DNA of 64,000 bases from positions 300,443 through 364,442 of the forward strand of contig NZ_KQ948148.1 of the NCBI RefSeq assembly GCF_001513955.1, written 5' to 3'. Source of the DNA: Streptomyces pseudovenezuelae. Lineage in GTDB: Bacteria; Actinomycetota; Actinomycetes; Streptomycetales; Streptomycetaceae. The notes under the pieces were generated by a model, which worked only from the letters and a program-made list of their open reading frames with translations, did no database searches and was not told the origin of the DNA. The translations under genes were made by a program, and so were the position numbers. Positions within the stretch are counted from its first letter, which is position 1. Every line of letters starts with the position of its first letter. Below are positions 62,849 to 64,000 of this stretch, in pieces.

Positions 62849-64000
62849 TCAGAGCGTCTTGCCGGTCGCCGGGCCCACGATCAGACCGTCGCCGAAGGCG
62901 TCCACCCGGACCGTGTCGCCGTCCTTGACCTCGCCGGACAGGATCTCCTTGGCGAGCCGGTCGCCGATCGCGGTCTGGACGAGGCGGCGCAGCGGGCGGG
63001 CCCCGTAGGCCGGGTCCATGCCCTCGACGGCGAGCCAGTCCAGGGCCGCGTCGGTGATCTCCAGGGTGAGCCGGCGCTCGGCGAGCCGCTTCGCGAGCCG
63101 GTCGATCTGGAGGCGGGCGATCCGGCCGAGCTCGTCCTTGCTGAGGGCGGAGAAGACGACCAGGTCGTCGAGCCGGTTGAGGAACTCCGGCTTGAAGGAG
63201 GCCCGGACCACCTCCAGGACCTGTTCCTTCTTCTCCGTCTCGCTGGTGATCGGGTCGACCAGGAACTGGCTGCCCAGGTTGGACGTCAGCACCAGGATCG
63301 TGTTGCGGAAGTCGACCGTGCGGCCCTGACCGTCCGTCAGGCGCCCGTCGTCCAGCACCTGGAGCAGGATGTCGAAGACCTCCGGGTGCGCCTTCTCCAC
63401 CTCGTCGAGCAGCACCACGCTGTACGGCCGCCTGCGCACCGCCTCGGTGAGCTGGCCGCCCTCCTCGTAGCCGACGTAGCCGGGAGGCGCGCCGACGAGC
63501 CGGGAGACGCTGTGCTTCTCGCCGTACTCCGACATGTCGATGCGGACCATCGCCCGCTCGTCGTCGAAGAGGAAGTCGGCCAGGGCCTTGGCGAGTTCCG
63601 TCTTGCCGACGCCGGTGGGGCCGAGGAAGAGGAAGGAGCCGGTGGGCCGGTCGGGGTCGGCGATCCCGGCCCGGGTGCGCCGTACGGCGTCGGAGACGGC
63701 CTGCACGGCCTCGCTCTGCCCGATCAGGCGCTTGCCCAACTCCTCCTCCATGCGCAGGAGTTTCTGGGTCTCGCCCTCCAGGAGGCGGCCGGCCGGGATG
63801 CCGGTCCAGGCGGCGACGGTGTCGGCGATGTCGTCGGCGCCGACCTCCTCCTTGACCATGGTGTCCTTGGCGGCCTCTTCCTCGGCCTCCGAGGCGGCCT
63901 CCAGGTCCCGTTCCAGGGTGGGGATCTCGCCGTAGAGCAGCTTGCTGGCGGTGTCGAAGTCGCCGTCGCGCTGGGCGCGTTCGGCCTGACCGCGCAACTC
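62849..64000 (-). CDS. clpB: ATP-dependent chaperone ClpB, C-terminal part (5' end outside the window)
   Basis: 384 C-terminal residues are visible and the gene continues past the right edge. The end of the coiled-coil M domain is followed by AAA2: TGSFLFLGPTGVGKTELAKA (Walker A), VGAPPGYVGYEEGG (pore loop), YSVVLLDEVEKAHPEVFDIL (Walker B), VLTSNLGSQF (sensor 1) and YGARPLRRLVQTAI (sensor 2). ClpB works with DnaK to dissolve protein aggregates after heat stress. A HAIR/CIRCE site cannot be checked because the promoter is outside. Confidence 0.97.
   Translation of the reverse strand, partial: ELRGQAERAQRDGDFDTASKLLYGEIPTLERDLEAASEAEEEAAKDTMVKEEVGADDIADTVAAWTGIPAGRLLEGETQKLLRMEEELGKRLIGQSEAVQAVSDAVRRTRAGIADPDRPTGSFLFLGPTGVGKTELAKALADFLFDDERAMVRIDMSEYGEKHSVSRLVGAPPGYVGYEEGGQLTEAVRRRPYSVVLLDEVEKAHPEVFDILLQVLDDGRLTDGQGRTVDFRNTILVLTSNLGSQFLVDPITSETEKKEQVLEVVRASFKPEFLNRLDDLVVFSALSKDELGRIARLQIDRLAKRLAERRLTLEITDAALDWLAVEGMDPAYGARPLRRLVQTAIGDRLAKEILSGEVKDGDTVRVDAFGDGLIVGPATGKTL

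Overview
The window is chromosomal DNA of a high-GC actinomycete, almost certainly a Streptomyces: GC-rich codons, GTG/TTG starts, WhiJ/AbaA-type regulators with a DUF397 partner, an actinomycete integrative and conjugative element (AICE), and core genes in the order I recall for the S. coelicolor SCO364x-SCO3661 neighbourhood (kynurenine genes, fba, pyrE, spermidine synthase, aminotransferase, clpB). I read no tRNA, rRNA or CRISPR.

1-14.4 kb is ordinary core genome: a cut-off acyltransferase, two alpha/beta hydrolases, a tryptophan-to-anthranilate cluster (tryptophan dioxygenase, kynureninase, a likely arylformamidase and a TetR regulator), DUF3151, a drug-efflux MFS protein, class II aldolase, pyrE, an aldose epimerase, an SRPBCC membrane protein, a membrane-anchored spermidine synthase, DUF2617 and a small Cys/Gly-rich protein.

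14.5-32.8 kb is an AICE bounded by a 19-bp imperfect direct repeat (14500-14518 and 32775-32793), with a 21-bp perfect direct repeat just inside each end. Its modules are integrase and excisionase; an iteron-like array (16288-16504) that is a strong candidate replication origin; primase-polymerase plus helicase-like ATPase; a Dcm-like methylase; small membrane proteins; an FtsK-like septal translocase with a repeat/palindrome cluster behind it (candidate clt); and a coupled operon of a PP-loop ATPase, a DUF2637 (Spd-type) protein, a PycTM/DUF5706-like protein and a DUF6284 protein. Cargo on the opposite strand is an HTH protein plus PP2C-like phosphatase pair, and a lower-GC three-gene unit (DUF262 nuclease-like, HEPN, C5-cytosine methyltransferase) with overlapping stops and starts that looks like a compact defence system.

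32.8-34.0 kb returns to core (aminotransferase). 34.5-61.3 kb is a second accessory block between that gene and ybjN-like/clpB: a 1527-residue secreted protease coupled to a lipoprotein, a single-chain GmrSD-like enzyme, a coiled-coil protein, a complete type I restriction-modification operon headed by an HTH-fused, catalytically degenerate methyltransferase paralogue, a VapBC-like pair under a perfect palindrome, a DUF433 protein, a WhiJ/DUF397/HATPase trio, and a Rad50-like ATPase / 136-aa protein / TIGR04141 (DUF6119) operon. Near-identical palindromes (GATAACC-GG-TTATC type) lie upstream of both the type I R-M operon and the ATPase operon, suggesting common control. 61.6-64 kb is core again (YbjN-like, small membrane protein, ClpB).
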